Assembly: GCF_000832985.1 (NCBI RefSeq)
Contig: NZ_CP009920.1
Location: 4,334,501 to 4,398,500, forward strand
Direction of reading: 5' to 3'
Origin: Priestia megaterium NBRC 15308 = ATCC 14581
GTDB lineage: Bacteria; Bacillota; Bacilli; Bacillales; Bacillaceae_H
DNA: 64,000 nt
The stretch's first letter is position 1; each line of letters begins with the position of its first letter. Made by a program: the position numbers and the translations under genes. This document shows, one piece after another, positions 1 through 8,503 of this stretch. The notes under the pieces were generated by a model. The model worked only from the letters and a program-made list of their open reading frames with translations. It had not been told where the DNA came from and searched no databases.

Positions 1-538
1 CAAAAATGCCGTCTAACGAAGGTACTCCGAAGAAATTCATCATAATCCCAATATAACGATGCCCCATTTCCATATCAGCTGCAGGCCCTTCAGAATAAAT
101 GCCTCCGCGCGCTTGAATATGAAGCGCTTTTTTATCCGTTAATAGCCCAACCGGACCCTCTGCCGTGTATTTAAATGACTTACCCGCTACGGCTACAGAG
201 TCTAAATAGGCTTTCATAACCGGTGGAAACGAAAAGTTCCACATAGGCGTTACAAAAACATATTTGTCCGCTGATACAAACTGTTCGCTCAATTCTGCAA
301 GGCGATTGACCTTCTCCTGTTCATGAGAAGAAAGTTCAGAGCCAGACTGAAGTTTGCCCCAGCCGCTAAATACATCCGCATCAATATGAGGAATATTTTC
401 TTTATAAAGGTCAATATGTACAACTTCGTCACTTGAATTGTGCTCTTTGTAAGCATCGATAAATGCTTTTCCAGTTGCCATACTGAATGATTGAGACTCA
501 TCGTGAGGATGAGCTGTAATATAAAGTACTTTTGCCAC
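1..538 (-). CDS. azoR: FMN-dependent NADH-azoreductase (3' end outside window)
   Basis: Flavodoxin-fold NAD(P)H-dependent quinone/azo reductase; the family reduces azo dyes and quinones in the cytoplasm with FMN. The translated product begins [19 protein letters not shown], has the PMWNFSFPP flavin-loop motif and the [11 protein letters not shown] segment typical of AzoR/AcpD. The start is GTG at 538; an AGAAAGAG purine stretch about 10 bases upstream supports it. About 179 residues are present of a usual 200-210, so roughly 30 C-terminal residues lie left of the window. It is divergent from the SDR gene at 736. The family is clear; the in vivo substrate is not. Confidence 0.9.
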   Translation of the reverse strand, partial: MAKVLYITAHPHDESQSFSMATGKAFIDAYKEHNSSDEVVHIDLYKENIPHIDADVFSGWGKLQSGSELSSHEQEKVNRLAELSEQFVSADKYVFVTPMWNFSFPPVMKAYLDSVAVAGKSFKYTAEGPVGLLTDKKALHIQARGGIYSEGPAADMEMGHRYIGIMMNFFGVPSLDGIF

Positions 539-667
539 GTCTTATCATCTCTTTCTTGTTTGGAATAATGTACTGTCTTATCGTTATCACTCCTATAAAA
601 AACTATACGCGCTTTGTCAGGAAAGCTAAAAAAGAACGCAAGAAAGGGATGTCTATATAGAAAATAA

Positions 668-676
668 TGGTATAAT
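668..676 (+). promoter_or_regulatory. Extended -10 promoter for the SDR gene
   Basis: TGG followed by TATAAT gives an extended -10 (TGnTATAAT) about 60 bases upstream of the SDR start. No good -35 is visible, which fits extended -10 promoters. Confidence 0.4.
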
Positions 677-735
677 AAATGTTTGAATATTTACATAACA
701 AGTATGTTTAACAGAAGTGAATAAGAGGTGTCGAG

Positions 736-1455
736 ATGAAAGAAAAATGGATAATCGTTACGGGTGCAGGTTCTGGAATTGGCAAAGAAATTGTAAAAGA
801 GTGTGTGTCGAAGGGCTATTCAGTTATTGCTTGTGATATTAACGATGGAGCTTTGAAACAGCTAGCTGAAGATACAAAGGGCCATATTGAAACACACGTA
901 GTAGATGTAAAAAAAGGCAACGATGTAAAAGATCTTTTTTATCAAATAAAAGATAAAAGCTTGTATGGGTTAGTTAATAATGCAGGCGTGTATTTAGGGA
1001 AAAATTTATTGGACTATGAAGAAAATGAAATAGATTTTGTAATGGATATTAATATTAAAGGATATGTTTATTTCTCCAAGTACTTTGGCGAAGTATTAAT
1101 GAAAAAGGAAGTAGAAGGAGCGATTATTAATATATCGTCCGTGTCAGGAATGGAAGGAAGCTCCGATGCTATATATGGAATGTCTAAAGCAGCAATACTA
1201 GGATTAACTAAGAGCTGTGCAATGAATTTTTCTCCTTATATCCGGGTGAACGCCGTAGCACCTACAATGGTAAATACCGATATGATGAAAAATATTCCAG
1301 AGTGGCGCAAAAATGAATACATCGCTCATCAGCTGATTCCAAGCTTTGTTACGCCTCAAGACGTGGCAGATACGGTTCTTTTTTTACTGAGCCCTCAAGC
1401 AAAACATTATACAGGAGCCACCTTCGATTTAAATAGCGGATGTTATTTACGATAA
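736..1455 (+). CDS. Short-chain dehydrogenase/reductase (FabG-like)
   Basis: Classical SDR of 239 aa. The Rossmann NAD(P)-binding motif TGAGSGIG is near residues 10-17, NNAG near 77, the catalytic Ser lies in the IISSVSG-like segment and the catalytic pair is in YGMSK near 148-152. Length and C-terminal SGCYLR match FabG/3-ketoacyl-ACP reductase-like SDRs. The RBS is AGAGGTG just upstream of ATG 736. A terminator follows at 1512. The gene stands alone, so no pathway can be assigned; substrate is unknown. Confidence 0.85.
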   Translation: MKEKWIIVTGAGSGIGKEIVKECVSKGYSVIACDINDGALKQLAEDTKGHIETHVVDVKKGNDVKDLFYQIKDKSLYGLVNNAGVYLGKNLLDYEENEIDFVMDINIKGYVYFSKYFGEVLMKKEVEGAIINISSVSGMEGSSDAIYGMSKAAILGLTKSCAMNFSPYIRVNAVAPTMVNTDMMKNIPEWRKNEYIAHQLIPSFVTPQDVADTVLFLLSPQAKHYTGATFDLNSGCYLR

Positions 1456-1511
1456 ATTATCTTTTAAACGAGTAATCGAGGCTGGACAAAAATATTTTAG
1501 TTAAGGATAAA

Positions 1512-1556
1512 TTCGAATGATCAATCGATATTATTGACTGACCATTCGGATTTTTT
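1512..1556 (+). terminator. Rho-independent terminator after the SDR gene
   Basis: TTCGAATGATCAATC pairs imperfectly with GACTGACCATTCGGA and is followed by TTTTTT. Confidence 0.65.
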
Positions 1557-1580
1557 ACTGTTATTATGAACGTGGGTTTC

Positions 1581-1660
1581 ACCGCTTCTAGCTGTTGATT
1601 GGAGGGCAAGGTGAAGACTCCCGCGGAAAGCGAAGTCTTGCATGGAAATCAACAGCGGTG
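1581..1660. repeat. Intergenic inverted-repeat element (Bacillaceae 'CTTCGCTTTCCGCGG' type)
   Basis: An 80-bp element with outer arms ACCGC/GCGGT, inner arms CTGTTGATT (1592-1600) and AATCAACAG (1647-1655), and a core with AAGACT/AGTCTT around CCGCGGAAAGCG. The reverse strand reads CTTCGCTTTCCGCGGG-like sequence, which I recall as recurring between genes in many Bacillaceae genomes. It has no coding potential. Its function is unknown. Confidence 0.55.
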
Positions 1661-1746
1661 TCAAGAGCAATCCATATGAGTTTATTAATCCAATTTGCTC
1701 GTCTTTAGATTGGGTTAATTCCGTTATGTCCCATCCTCCTTTTTGT

Positions 1747-1788
1747 TTTCTTAAGAATTCTTAAGAAATTTACTTAACGTTTCTTTAG
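1747..1788 (+). promoter_or_regulatory. Direct-repeat/palindrome operator upstream of the methyltransferase-two-component operon
   Basis: A perfect 22-bp palindrome (1747-1768) contains two TTCTTAAG units 10 bp apart (1748, 1758). Two looser copies follow, TACTTAAC (1771) and TTCTTTAG (1781), also 10 bp apart. Paired half-sites with about one helical turn of spacing are typical of OmpR-family regulators. A candidate -10 TATTCT lies at 1799-1804, so the last half-site would cover the -35 region. Autoregulation by the adjacent response regulator is an inference. Confidence 0.5.
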
Positions 1789-1835
1789 ATTTTTTTTCTA
1801 TTCTAGAAAGAAAGAATAGAAAGAAGGAATAGAAA

Positions 1836-2399
1836 ATGAATTTAGCTTTTATGTATCAATATTTTCACCAGCCGCGAACGGTAGGCGCACTTTTGCCGAG
1901 CTCTACGCACTTAGCGAAAAAAATGGTAAAAGGGATTGATTTTGAACATGCAGGCTGTATAGTAGAGTACGGGCCAGGAACCGGAGTTTTTACCCGTGAA
2001 TTAATAAGAAGACGAAGCGCTTGTACAACTTTGCTTCTTATCGAATACAATCGGCATTTTTACGAAAAAGTAAAGGAACAAGTAAGAGATGAAAAAAATG
2101 TGTATGTGATACACGGATCCGCTGAAAATGTTCAAAAGTACTTGATACAGTATGATATTCCAAAAGTGGATTACGTACTATCAGGTCTTCCTTTTGCTTC
2201 TTTAACGTCTGAAGTGTCGGACTGTATTTTGCAAAACACGCGCAGCGTATTAGCGGAGGAAGGGAAATTTATTACGTTTCAGTATACGAGTTTTAAAAAA
2301 CAGCTGATCCGCTCTTTTTTCCCTCAGATTAAAGTGGAAAAAGAGTGGAGAAATGTTCCTCCTGCATATATTTTTACATGCGAAAAGAATCAGATATAA
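1836..2399 (+). CDS. Class I SAM-dependent methyltransferase (phospholipid N-methyltransferase-like)
   Basis: 187 aa. The N-terminus FHQPRTVGALLPSS and motif I VEYGPGTGVFT (about residues 43-53) resemble the PmtA/rRNA-adenine-methyltransferase-like group often annotated as phospholipid methyltransferase. It is the first gene of an operon: the response regulator begins 11 bp downstream of its stop, and an AAGGAG RBS for that gene overlaps the end. Being cotranscribed with an envelope-type two-component system suggests a membrane or envelope role. The real substrate is unknown. Confidence 0.7.
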   Translation: MNLAFMYQYFHQPRTVGALLPSSTHLAKKMVKGIDFEHAGCIVEYGPGTGVFTRELIRRRSACTTLLLIEYNRHFYEKVKEQVRDEKNVYVIHGSAENVQKYLIQYDIPKVDYVLSGLPFASLTSEVSDCILQNTRSVLAEEGKFITFQYTSFKKQLIRSFFPQIKVEKEWRNVPPAYIFTCEKNQI

Positions 2400-2410
2400 G
2401 GAGTTTGTAA

Positions 2411-3091
2411 ATGAAAGACAGAATTTTAATTATAGATGACGATGAGCAAATTCGTAATTTAATTGCTATTTACTTAGAAAATGAAGGATTTGAAGCGCTG
2501 AAAGTTTCTAATGCTGTATGTGGATTAGCGCTTTTAGAGGAACAAGAAGTAGATTTAATTATATTAGATATTATGATGCCGCAGATGAATGGAATCGATG
2601 CTGCTTTTAAAATACGTGAAGAAAAAAACATGCCCATTATTATGCTGTCGGCTAAGTCAGAAGATATGGACAAGATTTCTGGGTTAACAGCAGGCGCAGA
2701 TGATTACTTAACAAAACCATTTAATCCTCTCGAGCTCATCGCACGAGTAAAATCACAAATTAGACGCTATAAAAAATACAATGAACGTGCTGAGCGCGAT
2801 ATTATTCAAATTGGCGATTTGGAAATTAACCGCAGCACCCGGCTTGTCTTTGTGCGCGGCCAAGAGATTCGTTTAACACCAAAAGAGTTTGATATTTTAG
2901 AGCTGCTGGTACGCCACAAAGGAACGGTGATGAGTATGGGGAAAATATATGAAGCCGTATGGCAAGAAGATGCTTTTAAATCGGATAATACTGTAATGGT
3001 TCATATTACAAAGATTCGCGAAAAAATTGAGGATAATCCGAAAAAGCCAATTTATATTAAAACCATATGGGGCGTAGGATACAGAATATGA
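2411..3091 (+). CDS. OmpR/VanR-family response regulator
   Basis: 226 aa. Receiver domain at residues 4-115 with acidic pocket DDD (10-12 region), phosphoacceptor Asp53 in ILDIMMP and Lys102 in LTKPF. The C-terminal winged helix at about 130-226 has RLTPKEFDILELL and the closing GVGYRI. The stop codon overlaps the next start (ATGA at 3088-3091), so kinase and regulator are translationally coupled. It is closest in pattern to VanR-type regulators; I cannot name the stimulus. Confidence 0.92.
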   Translation: MKDRILIIDDDEQIRNLIAIYLENEGFEALKVSNAVCGLALLEEQEVDLIILDIMMPQMNGIDAAFKIREEKNMPIIMLSAKSEDMDKISGLTAGADDYLTKPFNPLELIARVKSQIRRYKKYNERAERDIIQIGDLEINRSTRLVFVRGQEIRLTPKEFDILELLVRHKGTVMSMGKIYEAVWQEDAFKSDNTVMVHITKIREKIEDNPKKPIYIKTIWGVGYRI

Positions 3092-4164
3092 GAAGAATAA
3101 GTGTAAAGCTTCTTTTTGCTATCATTATAAGTTTTTTGGCTACCAATTTAATTTTTATTTTAATTGCTAGGTTTGTTTTGAGCAGGTATATACAAGAAGA
3201 GAAAATGAATGTCCCTGCATATAATGTATTGGCGTTTGGACTTTTCTTTATCGCCGTTGTGGTCTTTGTTTTTGTTTTTTTAGCACTTATTCGTTCCCAT
3301 ATTCGTTATCTGAAAGAAATCTCTAAACAAGTTCAAAAAATTTCAAATGGAGATTTAGGCGCAACCATCCATGTACGAGGAAAAGACGAACTGGCTGAAT
3401 TAAGCCAAAACATTAACAAAATGTCTGCGCAGCTCCGTACAAAATTTGATCGTGAACGAGAGCTGGAGCAAGTGAAAAATCAGCTAATATCCAGTGTATC
3501 TCACGATTTGCGTACGCCGTTAACATCCATCGTGGGGTACCTAGATTTAATCAAAAAAAGAGAAAGTATGGATGATGAAACATTATATAGCTACTTATAT
3601 ATTGTTGATTCAAAAGCAAAATACTTAACTGATTTAATAGAAGAATTGTTCGACTATACAAAATTAACGAGTCCTGATCTTCAGCTTCAACGAAATGAGG
3701 TCGATATGAAACGTTTGCTTCAACAGGTAATAGGAGAGTACGAGCCAATTTTAACAAGAGAAGGCATTGATGTTCAGACTAACTTTGCTTGTGAATGGAA
3801 TGCATTTATTGATGTGGAAAAAATGGTAAGAGTATTTCAAAACTTGCTTGAAAATGTCAAGAAATACAGCAAAAAGCCTTCCTTATTAGAGGTGAATCAG
3901 GAGATTGACGAGGGTTACATAGTTATTTCCTTTAGGAACAGCATTAACATCAGTGAAAAAATTGAGGTAGAAAAGTTGTTTGATCGATTTTATCGAGGTG
4001 ATGAATCAAGAACGGACGCGAATGGTTCAGGTTTAGGACTGGCTATTGCAAAACAAATTATTCAGCTGCATCAAGGAGAGATACGAGCGGATCGTCAGCA
4101 TAATAAGCTCACTTTTTTTATAAAGCTGCCGTTAACACAAGAAAGCCTTAAGAATCACTTGTAA
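3088..4164 (+). CDS. Sensor histidine kinase (VanS-like)
   Basis: 358 aa from ATG 3088, which overlaps the regulator stop as ATGA; an in-frame ATG at 3067 lies inside the regulator and lacks an RBS. Two membrane segments (about 8-32 and 48-70) are followed by a HAMP linker, an H-box SVSHDLRTPLTS with His139, the N-box NLLENVKKYSKK and a G2-like GSGLGLAIAK. The usual DxGxG G1 box is replaced by RNSINIS, so the ATP site is non-standard. There is almost no extracytoplasmic loop, which suggests sensing in the membrane. The last codons lie in the terminator hairpin. Confidence 0.9.
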   Translation: MRRISVKLLFAIIISFLATNLIFILIARFVLSRYIQEEKMNVPAYNVLAFGLFFIAVVVFVFVFLALIRSHIRYLKEISKQVQKISNGDLGATIHVRGKDELAELSQNINKMSAQLRTKFDRERELEQVKNQLISSVSHDLRTPLTSIVGYLDLIKKRESMDDETLYSYLYIVDSKAKYLTDLIEELFDYTKLTSPDLQLQRNEVDMKRLLQQVIGEYEPILTREGIDVQTNFACEWNAFIDVEKMVRVFQNLLENVKKYSKKPSLLEVNQEIDEGYIVISFRNSINISEKIEVEKLFDRFYRGDESRTDANGSGLGLAIAKQIIQLHQGEIRADRQHNKLTFFIKLPLTQESLKNHL

Positions 4165-4183
4165 AGATTCTTAAGGCTTTTTG
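4142..4183. terminator. Bidirectional terminator shared by convergent genes
   Basis: A perfect 15-bp stem (4142-4156 with 4166-4180) and 9-base loop, with a T-run on the plus strand. Both the kinase stop (4162-4164) and the MocR stop (4155-4157) fall inside the hairpin. Confidence 0.9.
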
Positions 4184-5597
4184 CGACTATTTTGATGCCG
4201 TATTCAAATTCTGCAAGCGTCGCATAAGAAAAGGATATTCTGATATGCTGTGAAGTCTCATGGTCATACAATGCGCCTGGATTTAAAAGAACTCCTTCGT
4301 CGAGACAGTGCTTAAATAACTTCCGCATCGAAACAGGCTTATGCAGCGTAAGCCAAAAATAAAAACCACCGCTCGGAGCATTCCACACAGCGAGATTCTT
4401 CAAATACTTCTCTAGAATAGCCAGTGTTTGCTGACATTTTTCTTTTAATTTATAGCGTACGCTGGCCACATGCTTGTCATAGAGTCCGGTTTTGAGAGCT
4501 TCAGCAGCAGCCCATTGAGATAAGGAACTGGCTCCGTAGTCAACTTGCATTTTAAGGTCAGCTAATCGCTCAATTACATGTTCAGGCCCTATAATCCATC
4601 CAATTCGAAATCCTGGACTGAATGTTTTAGAGAACGTTCCTAAATAAAGAACCATTCCATTTTTATCTTGAGCTTTTAAGGAAAGTGGAGGCGGTGAATG
4701 GAACCAAAGCTCTCCGTAAGCATTATCTTCAATAATAGGCAAATGCATTCTTTCACACTGGCGAAGCAGCTCTTGGCGCCTTTTTTCACTCATCGTTACA
4801 TTGGTGGGGTTATGAAAGTTCGGTATTGTATATAAAGCTGTACCTTTTTCTTTTTCATGTTGGTCTTTTAATGAAGCTAAATGAATTCCTTCTTCGTCTA
4901 ACGAAACACCCGTTATTTTCATTTGTGCGGACTGAAATAACGGTAGAGAATAAAGATAAGAAGGTTTTTCAGCTAATATATTGGCACCTGGAGGCAGCAG
5001 GCCGATTGAAATTAACTGAAGGGCTTGAAGTGAACCGGATACAATTAAAATAGATGAAGGAGAAGTTTCAATGCCTCGTTTTTTTACATGCTTGACTAAC
5101 TCTTGTCGGAGTTCATCATTTCCTCTTGGGTGCTCGTAGCCCAAGTGTACGCTTCTATGATTAATTCCGCTAAATAGTTCCGAAAGCTGATGGGAAGGAA
5201 GCAGGTCAGGTGCTAACTCTCCAGTTCCTAAACGAATAATGCCCGGTTGAAATTCAGCTTCGTTAATATGGCGGATAGTCGGAGAATTTGGTCGGTATAT
5301 TCCTGCTTCTACATACGAATTCCAGTTCATGTGAGAACCTGATGCTAGTAAGCTCCACGTATTGTTAATAACTTTGGTGCCACCGCCTTTGTTTCCGCTG
5401 AGCAGTCCTTCAGCAATTAAGTTTTCGGTTGCTGTCACCACCGTGCTTCTATTTACAGAAAAGCTAGCAGCTAAATGGCGCTGCGAAGGAATTTTAGTTC
5501 CAATAGGCCACTCTCCATTTATGATTTTCTCTTTCATATACTCTTGAATTTGTTTGTGCATTGGCTTTTTATCAGCCGGATCTGGAGTCCAGTTCAT
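4155..5597 (-). CDS. MocR/PdxR-family transcriptional regulator (GntR wHTH + aminotransferase domain)
   Basis: 480 aa from ATG 5597, preceded by AAAGGTGG; an open frame reaching back to 5702 has no RBS and would overlap the exporter start. The N-terminal GntR winged helix (about 10-80, IPSQRHLAASFSVNRSTV) is joined to a fold-type I PLP domain with the lysine motif TFSKTFSPGFRIGW. MocR proteins bind PLP and often control a divergent neighbour; here that is the LysE-type exporter 103 bp away. Its target is inferred from this arrangement. Confidence 0.88.
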   Translation of the reverse strand: MNWTPDPADKKPMHKQIQEYMKEKIINGEWPIGTKIPSQRHLAASFSVNRSTVVTATENLIAEGLLSGNKGGGTKVINNTWSLLASGSHMNWNSYVEAGIYRPNSPTIRHINEAEFQPGIIRLGTGELAPDLLPSHQLSELFSGINHRSVHLGYEHPRGNDELRQELVKHVKKRGIETSPSSILIVSGSLQALQLISIGLLPPGANILAEKPSYLYSLPLFQSAQMKITGVSLDEEGIHLASLKDQHEKEKGTALYTIPNFHNPTNVTMSEKRRQELLRQCERMHLPIIEDNAYGELWFHSPPPLSLKAQDKNGMVLYLGTFSKTFSPGFRIGWIIGPEHVIERLADLKMQVDYGASSLSQWAAAEALKTGLYDKHVASVRYKLKEKCQQTLAILEKYLKNLAVWNAPSGGFYFWLTLHKPVSMRKLFKHCLDEGVLLNPGALYDHETSQHIRISFSYATLAEFEYGIKIVAKSLKNLYK

Positions 5598-5700
5598 GTG
5601 AGACCACCTTTTTATAATTTGGTTGGTATTATAAATCAAAACTTGGATGGAGACAACAGGGGATGTCAATTGTAGTATAAAAGAGAAAGGAGAGAACAAC
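5598..5700. promoter_or_regulatory. Divergent control region between mocR-like and lysE-like genes
   Basis: 103 bp containing two similar direct repeats, TTTGGTTGG and ACTTGGATGG, about 20 bp apart, in AT-rich surroundings. MocR proteins typically bind spaced direct repeats. The exact promoters are not clear. Confidence 0.4.
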
Positions 5701-6312
5701 ATGTTTACAGTGGTTATACATGCTTTATTGTTAGCATTCGGTTTGATTTTACCTTTAGGGGTACAAAATGTGTTTGTTTTTAATCAAGGAGCCAATCAAC
5801 GAACGTTCAAACAGGCGCTTCCCGTAGTTTTCACGGCTTCTGTTTGTGATACGATTTTAATTCTAGTAGCAGTGCTGGGAGTTTCAGCAGCAGCCGCTGC
5901 TTTTTCATTTTTTCAAACGCTTATTTTTGGAATAGGTCTTCTTTTTTTAGCGTATATGGGCTTTGTGACGTGGAAGAGCAAACCGTCAAAAACGTCAGTA
6001 AAGGAAGGAATGACGGTGAAAGCACAAATTTTATTTGCTGCTTCTGTATCTCTGCTAAATCCTCACGCGCTGATGGATATTATGGGCGTGATTGGAACAA
6101 ATTCTCTACTGTACAGCGGAAAGGAAAAGTGGGTTTTTACGCTGGTGACAATATCCGTTTCATGGATATGGTTTTTGTCCTTAGCTTTTACAGGAAAAGC
6201 AGTAGGAAAAATGGATTCAAATGGGAAAATAATGATTTGGGTGAATAAGGCTTCTGCATGTATGATTTGGGGAGTAGCTCTTTACATGGCAAAAAGTATG
6301 TTTTTTCAGTAA
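5701..6312 (+). CDS. LysE/RhtB-family amino-acid exporter
   Basis: 203 aa membrane protein with about six hydrophobic segments. The N-terminus ALLLAFGLILPLGVQNVFVFNQGA and the NPHALMD segment near residue 120 are family signatures. Start ATG 5701 follows AAAGGAG. LysE proteins export basic or other amino acids and related metabolites. Divergent pairing with a PLP-sensing MocR regulator suggests induction by an amino acid or vitamin B6-related compound; substrate unknown. Confidence 0.85.
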   Translation: MFTVVIHALLLAFGLILPLGVQNVFVFNQGANQRTFKQALPVVFTASVCDTILILVAVLGVSAAAAAFSFFQTLIFGIGLLFLAYMGFVTWKSKPSKTSVKEGMTVKAQILFAASVSLLNPHALMDIMGVIGTNSLLYSGKEKWVFTLVTISVSWIWFLSLAFTGKAVGKMDSNGKIMIWVNKASACMIWGVALYMAKSMFFQ

Positions 6313-6379
6313 AATAGATGCTAAAAGGAAAGTTATGTAATAGAAAGAAGTACTTTTTTCTAGAAAGCGAGGGGTAAAG

Positions 6380-6808
6380 ATGATTCAAGGAATTAATCAT
6401 ATGTGCTTTTCTGTGTCAAATTTAGAACAATCCATCATATTTTATCAGAAAGTGCTAGGAGCGGAACTTTTAGTGAAAGGAAAATCCACCGCTTACTTTA
6501 GTCTGAATGGACTGTGGCTGGCGTTAAACGAAGAAAAAAATATTCCTAGATCAGACATTCAGTATTCGTATACTCATTTAGCGTTTTCTATTTCTATTAA
6601 AAACTTTGACGAAGCAAGAGAACTGTTAAAACAGCATAATGTAACCATCTTACCGGGAAGAAACCGCGACGAAAGAGACAGAAAATCTATTTATTTTACG
6701 GATCTGGACGGTCATAAATTTGAATTTCACACCGGTACGCTCCAAGACCGTTTAGCGTATTATCAAGAAGACAAGCCTCATATGACATTTTATTCGCCAG
6801 AAGAGTAG
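6380..6808 (+). CDS. fosB: Metallothiol transferase FosB (fosfomycin resistance)
   Basis: 142 aa vicinal-oxygen-chelate enzyme; FosB opens the epoxide of fosfomycin with bacillithiol. The metal ligands of the family are all in place: His7 (GINH), His66 (YTHLAF) and Glu115 (KFEFH), and Cys9 known from staphylococcal and Bacillus FosB is also present. [15 protein letters not shown] is the family tail motif. Length matches other FosB proteins. RBS GCGAGGGG precedes ATG 6380. Resistance is expected from the family but not shown by sequence alone. Confidence 0.93.
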   Translation: MIQGINHMCFSVSNLEQSIIFYQKVLGAELLVKGKSTAYFSLNGLWLALNEEKNIPRSDIQYSYTHLAFSISIKNFDEARELLKQHNVTILPGRNRDERDRKSIYFTDLDGHKFEFHTGTLQDRLAYYQEDKPHMTFYSPEE

Positions 6809-6923
6809 TATTAAAATAGTTATATAAGGTTACAGTTTTATTACATTCGCATTCCTCGCTCAGTTATCATTAAATAAACGATGCTGTTGTGATATAATGG
6901 AAAAAAAGTGAGGAGGAGGAAGA

Positions 6924-7121
6924 ATGTATACCGCAAAACAGGTGAAGTTTGGTTCGCATATTGTGATAGGCGTACTTTTCGGCATCCTAGCTGCGATGTT
7001 AATCGGCACTTTTTATCAAAATGTACCAGGTGTATTACCATACGGGATGATTAGCGGACTTGCAGTAGGACTCTTAGCAGATACATATTATACAATTAAA
7101 ACAAAAATAAAGGTTATCTAA
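6924..7121 (+). CDS. Small two-helix membrane protein
   Basis: 65 aa with two hydrophobic stretches (about 12-30 and 37-55) and a positively charged C-terminus TIKTKIKVI. Strong RBS GAGGAGGAGG precedes ATG 6924, and a TATAAT at 6892-6897 upstream is a plausible -10. No recognised family. Confidence 0.7.
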   Translation: MYTAKQVKFGSHIVIGVLFGILAAMLIGTFYQNVPGVLPYGMISGLAVGLLADTYYTIKTKIKVI

Positions 7122-7129
7122 TATAGTGT

Positions 7130-7182
7130 AGTACTATCTTCAGGAGAAATAAAAGATTCCTCTTGAAAATAGTACTATTTTT
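7130..7182 (+). terminator. Terminator after the small membrane protein gene
   Basis: AGTACTAT at 7130 pairs with ATAGTACT near 7168-7175, with an inner partial stem GGAG/CTCT, followed by ATTTTTA. Confidence 0.7.
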
Positions 7183-7590
7183 ATGAATAAAATGGTTAAT
7201 TTTCCACTTTAGAAAAACAAGTCAGTGCGCTAAAAAAATTGTAAATTTATTATTTTGAATCAGAAATAGGGGGTTGAAATATCAAATTAACTCTAAGTAT
7301 AGAATTATATGTTAAAGTAAATAACCGTTTTCTAAACAGTGAAACGGTTTTTACTTTTTTTCTAGTTAGTTTCATTGCGCGTCAGATAAAAGGTCTATTA
7401 ATTAAGTAATTGTTAGTAAAACTGCAGATAAGAGGTTTTTAAAGCTGCTACTAACAGATAAAATACTGTTGCTTTTAATGGTTCATCTATAGAAAACTTG
7501 ATAATTTTACTAAAATCGTTCTTTTGGAGTACATAATATATGCTATCATTGTTGGATGAAAAAACTACATACCAAAAAAAGGAGAAACAA
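7183..7590. other. Long gene-free interval with an orphan terminator-like hairpin
   Basis: Strongly AT-rich. It holds one clear hairpin, AACCGTTT (7323-7330) with AAACGGTT (7342-7349) followed by T-rich sequence to 7362, that no annotated gene explains. No RNA gene or conserved leader was recognised. Confidence 0.5.
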
Positions 7591-8433
7591 ATGAAAAAAT
7601 TAAGAAGAATCGGCCTAGGACTTGTAGCATCTTTGCTATCTATTAGTTTAGTAGCTTGTGGGTCAACAAAAGAAGAACAAAAACAAGGATCTGCTAAGCA
7701 AGAGCAGAAACAAATGGGGAAAGAGCAGAAGAAACTCGAACAAAAACTCTTTAAATTAGAGAGTGAGTATGAAGAATATACAAAAGAAAAAGGATATATG
7801 GAATCTGATGATTATCTTGTTTTTGAAGCAGCCTTTAACATACTTGCAAAGTCAATTGAAAGCAAGAATATTCTTCAAGGCGATGATGGCGAACTAGACA
7901 AACACTTAAAAGACTTAAAAACTGAGATAGACCATTTAAGTAATAATCAAGCAATAAAAGCTCAAAAGCGTTACGGTTCGGCAGTAGATGTGTACGAAGC
8001 TGCTATAGGTACTCATATGCATATTGTATTAACTAAAGCCGATATTACTCAGCACTTTAATGCAGTAAACACTATTGAGTTAGACAAAGATTTTAATGCA
8101 GATAGCTACGATTATGAAAAAATTGATGCAGACGCAACTGAGGCTATTAAGTCTATACAAGGAATGCCTATGAAAAGAATAAAGCTTATTAAGGAAGAGT
8201 TGGAGAAATATAAAGCTAGCTTTAGTACTGAAGAATATAATCAATTGAATTCCGCAGTCACTAGCGTAACTTCGTCATTAAATAAACAAGTTGAAATGCT
8301 AGAAGTTCTACAAAAAGAAAGTGGTAAGGATAAATCAACTTTAGAAGAAAACACAAAAGCTGCTGAAACACAATTTTTAGATGCTAAAGAAAAAGTGTCT
8401 GCATTTGAATCTAAATATGATATCCAAATGTAA
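7591..8433 (+). CDS. Lipoprotein of unknown function, helical
   Basis: 280 aa from ATG 7591, which has AAAAGGAGAAACAA directly upstream; an ATG at 7540 in frame lacks an RBS and would spoil the signal peptide. Type II signal peptide MKKLRRIGLGLVASLLS with lipobox LVAC and Cys23. The mature part is highly charged and heptad-like (KEQKKLEQKLFKLESEYEEY), so mostly coiled coil. It is anchored on the outer face of the membrane. No family recognised; YkyA-like cell-wall lipoproteins have a comparable layout, but similarity is not clear. Confidence 0.8.
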   Translation: MKKLRRIGLGLVASLLSISLVACGSTKEEQKQGSAKQEQKQMGKEQKKLEQKLFKLESEYEEYTKEKGYMESDDYLVFEAAFNILAKSIESKNILQGDDGELDKHLKDLKTEIDHLSNNQAIKAQKRYGSAVDVYEAAIGTHMHIVLTKADITQHFNAVNTIELDKDFNADSYDYEKIDADATEAIKSIQGMPMKRIKLIKEELEKYKASFSTEEYNQLNSAVTSVTSSLNKQVEMLEVLQKESGKDKSTLEENTKAAETQFLDAKEKVSAFESKYDIQM

Positions 8434-8466
8434 AATATATGCTTTAAATACGATTGTTTATTAAAA

Positions 8467-8503
8467 TAAAAAGCCGTTTCTTAACCAAAGAAACGGCTTT
8501 TTA
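8467..8503. terminator. Bidirectional terminator
   Basis: AAGCCGTTTCTT (8471-8482) pairs with AAGAAACGGCTT (8488-8499), flanked by A-run and T-run. Confidence 0.85.

Noticed and set aside
4155-5702. Longer start for the MocR-like gene at 5702
   Set aside because: No RBS, would run over the exporter start; ATG 5597 has AAAGGTGG.
7183-7590. Riboswitch or leader RNA before the lipoprotein
   Set aside because: Only a simple terminator-like hairpin; no conserved riboswitch core recognised.
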